NCBI GenBank assembly: GCA_002473385.1
Contig: DKTR01000001.1
Location: forward strand, 1 to 17,144
From: Lachnospiraceae bacterium UBA7225
GTDB lineage: Bacteria; Bacillota; Clostridia; Lachnospirales; Lachnospiraceae
DNA length: 17,144 nucleotides
Direction of reading: 5' to 3'
The notes under the pieces are model-generated. The model was not told where the DNA came from. It saw only the letters and a program-made list of their open reading frames with translations, and made no database searches. The number at the start of each line of letters is the position of its first letter. The stretch's first letter is position 1. Made by a program: the position numbers and the translations under genes. Shown piece after piece: positions 6,607 to 14,155 of the stretch.

Positions 6607-8382
6607 ATGATAACAAATGTATTGGATTATCTGGAGCGTTCAGCCGCGCGGTTTCCAGACAAAACGGCTTTTGCGGACCGGACGTGCCAGGCTACTTACC
6701 GGGATCTGGTGGAGCGTGCAAAAGCGCTCGGCAGCAGAATTGCCGGATATGGGTTTCGAAATCAGCCGGTGGTGGTAGCCACCGATCATTCCGTAGAGTG
6801 TCTGGTCTCCTTTATGGCGATCGTATACAGCGGAAATTTTTATGTCCCGGTGGATGTGAAGCTTCCGGCGGCGCGCATCCGTGCAATTCTGGATGTTACG
6901 CAGCCGTTTCTTGCGGTTGTACCGCAAAAAGAAACAGAGAAGTTTTGCGAATTTGTGCCGGAGGAAAAGCTGCTTATCCGCGAACAGCAGCAGGGGCTGC
7001 AGGCGGATGAGGTACTGTTGGGGAAGATCCGCAGGGCACACCTGGATACCGATCCTCTGTATGTAATATTTACTTCCGGTTCCACCGGAGTGCCGAAGGG
7101 AGTGCTCATTTGTCACCGGTCAGTGATTGATCTTGTGGAGCAGTTCACAGAAACCTTTCAGTTCGATGAGAAGGAAGTGTTTGCAAACCAGGCACCTTTT
7201 GATTTTGATGTGTCGGTAAAGGATATCTACTGTACGCTGCGCAATGCGGCATCGTTGTGCATTGTGCCGCAGGCGATGTTTTCCATGCCGAAGGGACTGA
7301 TCCCTTATTTGAATGAGCATAAGGTAACGACCATCATCTGGGCGGTTTCCGCACTTAGCATTCTCTCTTCGATGAAGGTACTGGAAAAGAGCAGACCGCT
7401 ATATTTAAAAAAAGTGATGTTTTCCGGGGAAGTGATGCCGATGAAGGTGCTGAATGACTGGAAGCGTCAGCTCCCGGATGCGATGTATGTCAATCTGTAC
7501 GGACCGACGGAGATTACCTGCAACTGTACTTATTATATATTGGACCGGGAGTTCTCTGACCAGGAGACGCTGCCGATCGGACAGGCATTTCCGAATACGG
7601 AGATTCTTCTGTTAGATGAAAAAGGGCAGGAGGTTTTGGACGGGGAGACCGGCGAAATCTGCGTGCGGGGAACCGGCCTTTCACATGGTTATTACCGCAA
7701 TCCGCAGGCGACGGAAGCAGCATTCCGGCAAAATCCGCTCAATACAGCGTATCCGGAAATGATATATCACACTGGTGATTACGGGCGCAGAAATGAGCAG
7801 GGACTGCTGATGTTTGCGGCAAGGCGCGACTGGCAGATCAAGCATATGGGGCACCGCATCGAACTTTCGGAGATTGAGAGCGCAGTCAATGCGTTCCCGT
7901 GGATCACACGCTGCTGTTGTCAGTATGACGAGCAAAAGGGGAAGATCGTTCTCATATATCAGGCGCAGGAATCCTGTGACAGTCAGATCATCAAAGAGCT
8001 GCAGAATTATCTGCCGAAATATATGTGTCCGAACCGGCTTATCTGGATGAAGCAGATGCCGATGAACCAGCGCGGAAAGATAGACCGTGTCTTCCTGAAA
8101 CAGAAATACATTGAACAGGCAGGGGAGTTTTTATATAAAGAGGCAGTGCTGCTGGGGGATGGCGAAGAGACAGAAAAAAGGATGCAGGCACTGTTAGGGC
8201 GCGGCATTCACTGTGTGATAAGGAATATGGCGGATAGTGAGGAAGGGATGGAGTATCTTTTACAAATCTGCACACCGACACTGGTCTGCGACTGCCGGGC
8301 GCGGCAGGAATTGCCGCAGAGCGTACGGGACAATCCTTATCTCTCTTTTATGGAAAAAGAGGAATGCGGAGGTGAGATGTGA
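6607..8382 (+). CDS. DltA-like amino-acid adenylating ligase with C-terminal extension
   Basis: This is an ANL-superfamily adenylation enzyme, probably activating a small amino or carboxylic acid and loading it on the carrier protein encoded at 9252. The P-loop FTSGSTGVPKG is at residues 155-165, the FDVSV core at 200-204 with Asp201, YGPTE at about 298-302, TGD at 389-391, and the A10 motif RGKIDR with catalytic Lys491. Asp201 matches the residue that binds the substrate amine in NRPS and DltA enzymes, so an amino acid is plausible. At the site of the D-Ala-selecting Cys of DltA (FCGE) this protein has Ser273 (FSGE), so the substrate may not be D-alanine. At 591 residues it is about 80 longer than DltA; residues ~505-591 are an unrecognised alpha/beta-looking tail. 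AAAGG (6594-6598) lies 8 nt before the ATG. Confidence 0.88.
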   Translation: MITNVLDYLERSAARFPDKTAFADRTCQATYRDLVERAKALGSRIAGYGFRNQPVVVATDHSVECLVSFMAIVYSGNFYVPVDVKLPAARIRAILDVTQPFLAVVPQKETEKFCEFVPEEKLLIREQQQGLQADEVLLGKIRRAHLDTDPLYVIFTSGSTGVPKGVLICHRSVIDLVEQFTETFQFDEKEVFANQAPFDFDVSVKDIYCTLRNAASLCIVPQAMFSMPKGLIPYLNEHKVTTIIWAVSALSILSSMKVLEKSRPLYLKKVMFSGEVMPMKVLNDWKRQLPDAMYVNLYGPTEITCNCTYYILDREFSDQETLPIGQAFPNTEILLLDEKGQEVLDGETGEICVRGTGLSHGYYRNPQATEAAFRQNPLNTAYPEMIYHTGDYGRRNEQGLLMFAARRDWQIKHMGHRIELSEIESAVNAFPWITRCCCQYDEQKGKIVLIYQAQESCDSQIIKELQNYLPKYMCPNRLIWMKQMPMNQRGKIDRVFLKQKYIEQAGEFLYKEAVLLGDGEETEKRMQALLGRGIHCVIRNMADSEEGMEYLLQICTPTLVCDCRARQELPQSVRDNPYLSFMEKEECGGEM

Positions 8383-9221
8383 TGGAAAGAATTACATCCG
8401 CTGCGCTGTTTGGCGAACGGGTAAAGGCATTTAAGAAGAGAAACCGCCCGGTTGTCACTAACTGCTTTTTTGTGCCGGCAGAGGTAGAGGATATGGTCCG
8501 GCAGGGAAAACTGTATGTGGAGGAAACGGAGAGCACCTTCTGCATCCAGGTGCGGGAGACATATTACAGCCGTTTGTTTTACTATATGAAAGATGGCGCG
8601 CCGCTCCCGGCGCTTTCAGGGTGGAAGCAGCCGGTGATCCTGGATACTGTTTTTCGCGGGGATGAGACGGCAGCACTGGAAAAATGCGGGGTTTCCTGCT
8701 GGTGTGCACACGGATTTGTACCATATAAACGGTACCGCAGAATGGAATGTCAGGGAGAGCATTTCCTGCCGCCTGAGGATCAGCAGTCAAAGCTTGCCGA
8801 GTATCCGATCGTGCAGATGAAGGCAAAGGACTATCCCGCAGTCGCTGCGCTCTGGGAGAGCAGTCTGGATATCTACAGTACGCTGCTTCCGGGAGCGGAG
8901 GAATTTGCCCAATACTGTGAAAAACAGCAGGTGATCGGTGTGCGGATGCCGGACGGTACTGCCGGAGCGGTGATTATGGTGATTCCGAAAGGAAAGACCG
9001 GATTTATGCAGCATCTGGTAGTCAGTCCCAGACTGCGCGGGCTTGGCATGGGAAGAACGCTTTTCTGCGGTGCCACAGAGTATCTTCTGACGGAAGGCGG
9101 AGCGGAAAAGGTGAATTTCTGGGTGGATGAAGAAAATATACATGCTATTGCTATTTATCAGAAAATGGGGTATATATATGATGGGATTATCTCACGGCAG
9201 TTTTTGCTGAGGGAAAAATAA
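8382..9221 (+). CDS. Two-part GNAT-family acyltransferase
   Basis: The C-terminal half (about residues 146-279) is a GNAT N-acyltransferase: HLVVSPRLRGLGMG (211-224) is the acyl-CoA binding motif A with the R-G-x-G-x-G loop, and FWVDEENIHAIAIYQKMGY is motif B. The N-terminal ~140 residues have no such motif but have the strand pattern of a degenerate GNAT-like or unrelated domain (TNCFFVPAEVED, YYSRLFYYMKDG). The ATG at 8382 overlaps the preceding stop in a TGATG junction, and GGAGGT at 8368-8373 serves it. A GTG at 8379 in the same frame is an alternative that would add one residue. Its partners suggest acylation of the activated amino acid or of a glycan precursor; the substrate is unknown. 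Confidence 0.82.
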   Translation: MERITSAALFGERVKAFKKRNRPVVTNCFFVPAEVEDMVRQGKLYVEETESTFCIQVRETYYSRLFYYMKDGAPLPALSGWKQPVILDTVFRGDETAALEKCGVSCWCAHGFVPYKRYRRMECQGEHFLPPEDQQSKLAEYPIVQMKAKDYPAVAALWESSLDIYSTLLPGAEEFAQYCEKQQVIGVRMPDGTAGAVIMVIPKGKTGFMQHLVVSPRLRGLGMGRTLFCGATEYLLTEGGAEKVNFWVDEENIHAIAIYQKMGYIYDGIISRQFLLREK

Positions 9222-9251
9222 TAAAGATAACCAAGAAGAGGAGAGAAAAAA

Positions 9252-9482
9252 ATGGAGCAATTAATGGAAATTTTAAAGGAACTGAGACCGGATGTAGACT
9301 TTGAGGCGGAGAAGGCGCTGATTGACGATGCTATTCTGGACTCCTTCGATATTGTTTCCCTTATCGGAGAATTGAATGACGCATTTGGTGTGGAAATCGA
9401 GTTTGAGGATATGGAGCCAGAAAACTTTAACAGCGCGGAGGATATGTACAAATTAATACAGAGACTGCAGCAGGAGGCATAA
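9252..9482 (+). CDS. Acyl/aminoacyl carrier protein (DltC-like)
   Basis: This 76-residue acidic helical protein carries the phosphopantetheine attachment motif as LDSFDIVSL, with Ser31 as the predicted prosthetic-group site. The spacing, the hydrophobic helix after the serine (IVSLIGEL) and the FGVEIEFEDMEPENF loop match carrier proteins of the DltC and phosphopantetheine-binding families. It probably receives the adenylated substrate from the ligase at 6607 and presents it to the MBOAT protein encoded 1 nt downstream. AGGAG (9239-9243) lies 8 nt before the ATG, and the 30-nt gap after the GNAT gene contains no terminator. A fatty-acid synthesis role is unlikely given this neighbourhood. Confidence 0.92.
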   Translation: MEQLMEILKELRPDVDFEAEKALIDDAILDSFDIVSLIGELNDAFGVEIEFEDMEPENFNSAEDMYKLIQRLQQEA

Positions 9483-9483
9483 A

Positions 9484-11052
9484 ATGACAGTCAACTCACT
9501 GTTCTTTTTGCTGTTCCTGGGCGTATTGTATGTGGTTTATTATGTGGTATGTCCGCTGAAATACCGCTGGATGGTGCTGCTTGGCGCCAGTGTGATTTTT
9601 TACGCACTGGCGTGTGCGGCCTCCCCGGTATATCTGGTGCTTACGAGCATCAGTATCTGGGCAGCCGGTATCCGGATGGACCGTCTGGAACAGGAATGCA
9701 AACAGATGATTGCCGAAAAAAAAGTTCCGGCATCGGCACTGAAAAAGCAGTATAAAAAGAAAAAAAAGAAGATTCTCACAATAGCGGTCATTTTTAATCT
9801 GGGAATTCTGTTAATCTTAAAATACGGCGGTTTCTTCGCGGGTATTGGCAACACGCTGTTCGGGTTTGCGGGTCTGCAGCTTCCAATTCCGCGGTTTCTG
9901 GTTCCGCTGGGCATTTCGTATTATACGTTAATTGCGATTGGTTATCTGATGGATATTTATAAAGGTAAAATACAGGCGCAGAAGAATTATGCAAAGCTGC
10001 TCTTGTTTCTTGCGTATTTCCCGCAGATGACCCAGGGACCGATGAACCGCTACAAGCCGATGGCAGCACAGCTTTACGAGGGACATGCCTTTGAGTACCA
10101 CGATTTTTCCTATGGCTGTCAGCGTATGCTGTGGGGATTTTTCAAGAAGATGGTAATTGCGGATAATCTGCGGCCGGTCATGCAGAGTATTTTTGACCAG
10201 TACACAGGCTTAAGCGGTATTACCTGCTTTCTCGGCTGTATTTATATGACAATCTGGATGTATGCGGATTTTTCCGGATACATGGATATCGTGGCAGGCG
10301 CTTCCGAGTTGTTTGGAATCCACATAGAAGAAAACTTCCGGCGGCCATTCTTTTCAGAATCCTTGTCGGAATACTGGAGACGCTGGCATATGACCTTAAG
10401 CTCCTGGTTCCGCGATTATATGTTTTATCCGCTGGCGGTTTCCTCTCCGGCGGCAAAATTCGGAAAGCTGGGAAGAAAATGGTTCGGTGCGCGTGTCGGA
10501 AAACTGTTTCCATCTCTGTTTGCGCTGGTGTTTGTCTGGACCAGTACGGGACTGTGGCATGATGCGAGCTGGCGTTATATACTGTGGGGTGCGGCGAACG
10601 GCGTTTTTATCATGGGTGCCATGATTCTGGAGCCGTATTTTGCGAAGGCGAAGGAGCTTCTGCATATCCGGCAGGAGAGCAGGGGCTGGAAGCTGTTCAG
10701 TATTGTGAGAACGTTTCTTCTGGTAAGTTTTTTAAAGGTCTTTCCGGGACCGGCCGATACGGCTGCGACATTGCAGTTTATAAAGAAGATTTTTACAGAT
10801 ATTCGTATGCCGGCCGGATGGTCGGAGATTTTGCCGGGACTGACAGCAGAGAGTGCGCTGTTTCTGGGATGTGCGCTGCTTTTGATGTTTGCGGTGGATC
10901 TTTTGCAGGAAAAGCAGCCGGTGCGTGATACACTGGCAAAGAAGCCATTGCTGGTGCGCTGGTTCTGTTATTTTGCAGTTCTTGGCGTGATCCTGGCGAT
11001 CGGGCAGTTTAACGTATCTATGACAGGGGGATTTGCTTATGCGCAATTTTAA
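9484..11052 (+). CDS. MBOAT-family membrane O-acyltransferase (AlgI/DltB type)
   Basis: A polytopic membrane protein of the MBOAT family, which moves acyl or aminoacyl groups from a cytoplasmic carrier to an acceptor across the membrane. The N-terminus is a hydrophobic segment, followed by a Lys-rich cytoplasmic loop (about residues 75-98) and further hydrophobic segments. Family blocks are GISYYTLIAIGYLMDIYKG, YFPQMTQGPMNRY, SEYWRRWHMTLSSWFRDYMFYPL with His302, and TGLWHDASWRYILWG with the presumed catalytic His359. At 522 residues it is longer than DltB (about 400) and closer to AlgI-type proteins; it also ends AYAQF, a style common in AlgI-like proteins. The gene starts 1 nt after the carrier protein stop with AGGAGG at 9472-9477 and overlaps the next gene by 14 nt. 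Confidence 0.93.
   Translation: MTVNSLFFLLFLGVLYVVYYVVCPLKYRWMVLLGASVIFYALACAASPVYLVLTSISIWAAGIRMDRLEQECKQMIAEKKVPASALKKQYKKKKKKILTIAVIFNLGILLILKYGGFFAGIGNTLFGFAGLQLPIPRFLVPLGISYYTLIAIGYLMDIYKGKIQAQKNYAKLLLFLAYFPQMTQGPMNRYKPMAAQLYEGHAFEYHDFSYGCQRMLWGFFKKMVIADNLRPVMQSIFDQYTGLSGITCFLGCIYMTIWMYADFSGYMDIVAGASELFGIHIEENFRRPFFSESLSEYWRRWHMTLSSWFRDYMFYPLAVSSPAAKFGKLGRKWFGARVGKLFPSLFALVFVWTSTGLWHDASWRYILWGAANGVFIMGAMILEPYFAKAKELLHIRQESRGWKLFSIVRTFLLVSFLKVFPGPADTAATLQFIKKIFTDIRMPAGWSEILPGLTAESALFLGCALLLMFAVDLLQEKQPVRDTLAKKPLLVRWFCYFAVLGVILAIGQFNVSMTGGFAYAQF
11025..11041 (+). promoter_or_regulatory. Ribosome-binding site that fixes the start of the first SGNH gene
   Basis: AGGGGG (11025-11030) lies 8 nt before ATG 11039-11041 and only 2 nt before an in-frame TTG at 11033. 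The spacing favours the ATG. The site is inside the end of the MBOAT gene, so the two are translationally coupled. Confidence 0.75.
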
Positions 11053-12064
11053 AAAAGTATTTCCCCGGCTCTGTGCAGTGCTGGCATTTGTAATTGTTTT
11101 TGAAGGGGCTGTGCGTTACGCTTATGAGGGATGGAAGACGCTGACGGTCGTATCCAAGAGAGAACGCGATGAGCTGACGGGGACGCTGGATACGATTTTT
11201 TGCGGAACCTCTGTGGCTTACCGCGCATTCAATCCTGTGATTTATGATGAAAAAATGGGGACGGGCAGCTTTAATCTTGCTACTGCCTCACAGCCTGTGA
11301 AGGGAACCTATTATCTGATCCGGGAGGCGGTGGAGGAAAATCCGATTAAGGAAATTTATCTGGGCATCACGATTCCGACACTGAAGGCGGAACGGCTGGA
11401 TATCCGCTATGTGTCGGCGTTTGAAAACATGCGTACCTGGAAGTGGAAGCTGCGCTATTTGTTATCCGTAAAAAGCGAACCGATTCTGACGACCGCGCTT
11501 TTTTATTCTACACGTGTGGAAGAGTATTTTCAGCCGGCAGAGGTTCTGAAGAATCTCAAAAGCAAGCTGCGGGATAAGAAGCCTAAAACCTACGGGCAAC
11601 GTGGTTTCCGCGCCTCAAAGGGTGTTTATAAGGGCGGAGAAGGTTCTGAGAAAAACAGCGATGGAAATTACTGGGACGGCAAGCGCGGTATAGAGCAGAT
11701 TGAGCCGGAAACACTGGAATATCTGAAGAAAATTGCTGCATTCTGTAAGGAAATGGATATTAAATTTACGATTGTGATTGCACCGTGGACGCAGGATTAC
11801 ATTGACGGGGCGGGCGATCTGGATGATATGAACCGTGTCTGTCAGGAACTGGCGGACGGGCTGGACGTTGATTTTTATAATTTCCTTCTTTATAAAGAGC
11901 GTCTGACGGAGTTTGGAAATGACAAGTTCAAGGATCTTCAGCATTTTAACAAAAGCGGCGGAAATACCTTTACAGAGCTTCTGACAGAGGTAGTAACAAG
12001 TGAGAATCCGCAGGAGTACTTTTATGATAGTATGGAGGAATTTGCGGGTGCTTCGGGTGGCTGA
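11039..12064 (+). CDS. Membrane-anchored SGNH/DltD-like protein, copy 1
   Basis: A 341-residue protein with a short basic N-terminus and one hydrophobic segment (about residues 11-25) that should anchor it in the membrane with the body outside. CGTS (55-58) has the position of an SGNH block I with Ser58 as nucleophile, FNLATASQP is a likely block II, and DLQHFN carries Asp299-x-x-His302, the C-terminal Asp/His pair of SGNH and DltD enzymes. In Dlt and AlgJ-type systems such proteins complete acyl transfer to the polymer outside the cell. It is about 50% identical by eye to the next gene product, with all predicted catalytic residues kept in both. The overall sequence is too far from DltD to claim that name. 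Confidence 0.8.
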   Translation: MRNFKKVFPRLCAVLAFVIVFEGAVRYAYEGWKTLTVVSKRERDELTGTLDTIFCGTSVAYRAFNPVIYDEKMGTGSFNLATASQPVKGTYYLIREAVEENPIKEIYLGITIPTLKAERLDIRYVSAFENMRTWKWKLRYLLSVKSEPILTTALFYSTRVEEYFQPAEVLKNLKSKLRDKKPKTYGQRGFRASKGVYKGGEGSEKNSDGNYWDGKRGIEQIEPETLEYLKKIAAFCKEMDIKFTIVIAPWTQDYIDGAGDLDDMNRVCQELADGLDVDFYNFLLYKERLTEFGNDKFKDLQHFNKSGGNTFTELLTEVVTSENPQEYFYDSMEEFAGASGG

Positions 12065-12082
12065 CGGCAGGGGGAGCATTTC

Positions 12083-13096
12083 ATGAAGAATGTGAAAAAG
12101 ATTGTTGTCAGAATCTGTGCGGTGCTGCTGTTTGTCGCAGGATTTGAGTTTATGACCAGATTCTGCTGCGAGAGCTGGAAAACATATCTGCTTACGTCAA
12201 AACGGGAGCGCAGCGAGATGAAGGGAACGGTTGAGACGCTGTACTGCGGTACTTCGCTTGCCGCGCGCGCCTTTTTGCCGGCGGTTTTAGATGAACGGCT
12301 CGGAACAACAGGTTTTAATCTTGCTACAAATTCGCAGCCCATCAGAGGTACCTATTATCTGATACGGGAGACAGTGGAGGAAAATCCGGTAAAGCAGATT
12401 AACCTGGCGCTTTCGATTTCGTCACTGAAGGAGACGGCAACAACACAGACCTATCTTTCCGCCTGGGAAAATCTGCGTACCGCGCGCTGGAAGGTACTTT
12501 ACCTGCTTTCTGTCCGTGACGAGGGATTGACTGTTTCGTCGCTTCTGTATTCTACGCGCGTAGATGAATTCCCGGATATTAAAACAGCGAAGGGAAATGT
12601 GAAAAACAAGCTGAAAAAGACAAAGGTGAAGAAATATTACGGCCAGCGTGGCTGGCGTGCAAGCCGGAAGTACTACCAGGGAGAGAATGCCGGGAAATCA
12701 AATGGTGTTTTAAATTACTGGGACGGCAGCGAGGGGGCTGCACAGATAAATGAGGAGTCACTGGAGTATCTGCATAAGATCGCGGATTTCTGCCGGGCAG
12801 AGGATATAGAACTCAATCTGGTTTTTCTGCCGGTCACGCAGGACTACATTGATGGAGCCGGCGATCTGGACAATCTGGATAACGTTTGTTGTGCACTTGC
12901 TGAAGAGATGGGTGCCGGTTATTATAACTTTATGCTGTATAAAGAGCGGCAGAAGGTTTTTACGAATGATAAGTTTGGGGATACCAAGCATTTTAATGTG
13001 GAAGGCGGTCCACTGTTTTCAGAGCTCTTTGCGGAAGTTCTGCAGAGCGGTGATCCGCAGGCATATTTTTATGATTTTATGGAGGAGTTTGAGTAA
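12083..13096 (+). CDS. Membrane-anchored SGNH/DltD-like protein, copy 2
   Basis: This is the tandem paralogue of the preceding gene: 337 residues, one N-terminal hydrophobic segment (about 10-24), CGTS with Ser58 at exactly the same residue number, FNLATNSQP, and DTKHFN with Asp300 and His303. Shared blocks include SKRER, GTYYLIRE with VEENP, YSTRV, YGQRG, NYWDG, TQDYIDGAGDLD, YNF-LYKER and NDKF. The copies differ most in the middle (about 150-215), which may read different acceptors. A 39-nt stretch at 12350-12388 differs from 11306-11344 at only three bases, a remnant of duplication. AGGGGGAG (12069-12076) lies 6 nt before the ATG; the gap to copy 1 is 18 nt. Both copies look active; neither is a pseudogene. 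Confidence 0.8.
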   Translation: MKNVKKIVVRICAVLLFVAGFEFMTRFCCESWKTYLLTSKRERSEMKGTVETLYCGTSLAARAFLPAVLDERLGTTGFNLATNSQPIRGTYYLIRETVEENPVKQINLALSISSLKETATTQTYLSAWENLRTARWKVLYLLSVRDEGLTVSSLLYSTRVDEFPDIKTAKGNVKNKLKKTKVKKYYGQRGWRASRKYYQGENAGKSNGVLNYWDGSEGAAQINEESLEYLHKIADFCRAEDIELNLVFLPVTQDYIDGAGDLDNLDNVCCALAEEMGAGYYNFMLYKERQKVFTNDKFGDTKHFNVEGGPLFSELFAEVLQSGDPQAYFYDFMEEFE

Positions 13097-13116
13097 GGAC
13101 TAAAGGAGGAAGAAGT

Positions 13117-14109
13117 ATGGGTGGATGTGTAAGATGCGGATTGCCGGAGAATTATGCGGGAATTAAGCTGGATGAGCATGGAGTATGTAATTATTGTCAT
13201 TTTTATGATGAGCATAAAGACGAACTGACGGACTATGAGACGCTGGAGCAGAAGTTTGCTGCGGAGGTTGCGCAGGCAAAAGAGAAGGCGAAGGCAAACG
13301 GCGCAAAGTATGACTGTATTGTCGGCGTGAGCGGCGGAAAGGATGGCGCTTATATCACATATCAGTTAAAGCACAAATATGGGATGCGTGTGCTCACCTA
13401 TACATTGGATAATGGATTTTCTACCGATTTTGGAAAGAATAATATTGCGAATCTGCTGGATAAGCTGGATGTGGATCATATCCGTATCACGGTGAATGAG
13501 TCCCAGCTGCGCGGTTACTATTCTGCCTGCATGAAGCTGATGCACAATTTCTGCAGTGTATGCTTTCATCTTTGCCATTATTACAGCCATCTGCTGGCAT
13601 CACAGTATAAAATTCCGCTGATTGTTAACGGAAGGACGCATATGCAGGTACTGCAGGCGGCGGACAGCACAAAAGGAATCGAGCCGTTTGAAATTTCCCG
13701 TAATCTTGCAGATTTTGAGTATCAGATGTTCGGCAGACTGGTAGAGAAAATGGCATCAACACGCCGTCTGGATTACCTGCCTGACGTGGAGGTGACATCG
13801 CTGTCCTACTTTATGTATCATAATGTGACGGATGAGGAAAAAATGGCGTTCCTGCAGGAGAAGATCGGCTGGAACCGTCCGAAGAGCAAGGTCCCGCACC
13901 CGGACTGCTGGGCACATCACATTGCTGAAAAATGCAGTATGGAAAAGCTTGGCTATCCGGTCCGCACCGGCGAACTCGCGGTGTTTGCACGCGAGGGCAG
14001 TATGCTGCCCCAGAAATCCATTGCAGAGCGCGAGAAGGATGCTGAATATTTCAGCACGGTGGATCCGGAGCTGGAGGCGCGCTTCTACGAGCGGATTAAG
14101 AAGCGCTGA
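13117..14109 (+). CDS. PP-loop protein, N-acetyl sugar amidotransferase (WbpG-like) family
   Basis: PP-loop enzymes adenylate an oxygen-bearing substrate so that nitrogen or sulfur can replace it; WbpG-type members make amidino sugars of surface glycans. The N-terminus CVRCGLPENYAGIKLDEHGVCNYC is a zinc-ribbon-like Cys4, Cys7, Cys24, Cys27 set in the arrangement of that family. The PP-loop is GVSGGKDG (70-77); the usual final Ser of SGGxDS is Gly77. A second cysteine group, Cys146, Cys149 and Cys153, with Cys264 and Cys273 further on, resembles the iron-sulfur ligands of tRNA-thiolating PP-loop enzymes. A tRNA-modifying role is therefore an alternative, but the neighbours favour glycan modification. 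AAAGGAGG (13102-13109) lies 7 nt before the ATG. It is the last gene of the module and has 330 residues. Confidence 0.82.
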   Translation: MGGCVRCGLPENYAGIKLDEHGVCNYCHFYDEHKDELTDYETLEQKFAAEVAQAKEKAKANGAKYDCIVGVSGGKDGAYITYQLKHKYGMRVLTYTLDNGFSTDFGKNNIANLLDKLDVDHIRITVNESQLRGYYSACMKLMHNFCSVCFHLCHYYSHLLASQYKIPLIVNGRTHMQVLQAADSTKGIEPFEISRNLADFEYQMFGRLVEKMASTRRLDYLPDVEVTSLSYFMYHNVTDEEKMAFLQEKIGWNRPKSKVPHPDCWAHHIAEKCSMEKLGYPVRTGELAVFAREGSMLPQKSIAEREKDAEYFSTVDPELEARFYERIKKR

Positions 14110-14139
14110 TGAATATTTTTTGCAGAAATGCAGAAACTA
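14110..14139 (+). promoter_or_regulatory. Candidate sigma-G forespore promoter for gpr
   Basis: TGAATA (14110-14115) matches the Bacillus sigma-G -35 consensus exactly. After 17 bp comes GAAACTA (14133-14139), five of seven matches to CATACTA. Transcription would begin near 14147, just before the gpr ribosome-binding site AGGAGG (14156-14161). In Bacillus subtilis gpr is transcribed in the forespore. Confidence 0.5.
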
Positions 14140-14155
14140 CCTCTCAGAAATGATG

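Noticed and set aside
6166..7010. Plus-strand open frames antisense to rpsT and entering the module promoter region
   Set aside because: They oppose S20 or run out of frame into the ligase gene; no family features.
6607..11052. Calling the module a standard dltABCD operon
   Set aside because: Gene sizes, the altered ligase pocket, GNAT and PP-loop genes and paired SGNH proteins do not fit the standard system, so the dlt gene symbols were not used.
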